Assembly (NCBI GenBank): GCA_963718995.1
Contig: CAVRAP010000020.1
Span: 372,001-436,000, forward strand
From: UBA4744 sp963718995
GTDB taxonomy: Bacteria; Actinomycetota; Acidimicrobiia; Spongiisociales; UBA4744
Reading direction: 5' to 3'
DNA: 64,000 nt
The notes below the pieces were generated by a model. That model made no database searches. It saw only the letters and a program-made list of their open reading frames with translations, and had not been told where the DNA came from. The position numbers and the translations under genes are program-made. Of this stretch, positions 63,965-64,000 are shown piece by piece. The number at the start of each line of letters is the position of its first letter. The stretch's first letter is position 1.

Positions 63965-64000
63965 CTCGAGCTTCGCTACACTCGTCACCTATGCAGGGTG

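Noticed and set aside
1..64000. tRNA, rRNA, tmRNA or insertion sequences
   Set aside because: No cloverleaf-like gene in the intergenic gaps, no rRNA segment and no transposase were found by reading.

Overview
This 64 kb window is high-GC chromosomal DNA from an actinobacterium, probably Acidimicrobiia or a near relative. The evidence is a DUF2469 gene between lepB and a yraN-like gene, a WhiG-type sigma factor next to xerC-dprA-comM, a small HWH/CW zinc protein typical of actinobacteria, zinc-type L28 and L32, and actinobacterial gene orders. Placement below phylum is inference. No rRNA, tRNA, CRISPR array, prophage or insertion sequence was seen.

Layout. 1-8.8 kb (- strand) is a translation and RNA block: rimP, nusA, infB, DUF503, rbfA, truB, ribF, ridA, a small membrane protein, rpsO and pnp (cut by the window edge). 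8.9-18.1 kb (- strand) runs rpsB, tsf, pyrH, frr, cdsA, dxr, rseP, ispG, proS, so translation, UMP kinase, phospholipid and MEP-isoprenoid genes share one long unit. 18.2-22.9 kb has a WhiG-type sigma factor, xerC, dprA, comM and a small zinc protein. 23-26 kb is mixed: an unknown gene with a HAD hydrolase behind a good promoter, an enoyl-CoA hydratase, two tiny coupled genes, yraN and DUF2469. 26.3-28.1 kb is trmD-rplS-lepB.

28.1-37.3 kb separates trmD from rimM, which are normally adjacent. It holds a long acidic repeat protein ending in a YbjQ/DUF74 domain, an RHH regulator with a DUF4097 protein, a NarL-type two-component system, a thiolase, a CheY-like protein, gap and a Gmad2 lipoprotein. 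37.3-39.9 kb is ffh-rpsP-khpA-rimM. 40-41.3 kb is an LPXTG-anchored DUF11-type surface protein with a structured leader. 41.6-46.2 kb (+) is a tight salvage operon (upp, GNAT, alkyltransferase-like gene, deoB, deoA, punA) followed by etfB-etfA. 48.1-53.3 kb (-) is acyP, smc, ftsY, cdd below mutM; 54.8-57.1 kb (-) is DUF177, rpmF, plsX, rnc. 58.3-63.7 kb (-) is fakA-recG-rsmD-coaD-coiled-coil gene, every junction a 4-bp overlap; rpmB lies divergently at the right end.

An important caveat: at least a dozen genes, several normally essential (infB, gap, smc, rnc, recG), are interrupted by single-base insertions or deletions, often in short homopolymers, and the conserved protein resumes at once in another frame. 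I read these as assembly or consensus errors and annotate each as one gene. Two consequences are an artificial recG-rsmD fusion and fragmentation of the repeat protein and the surface protein.
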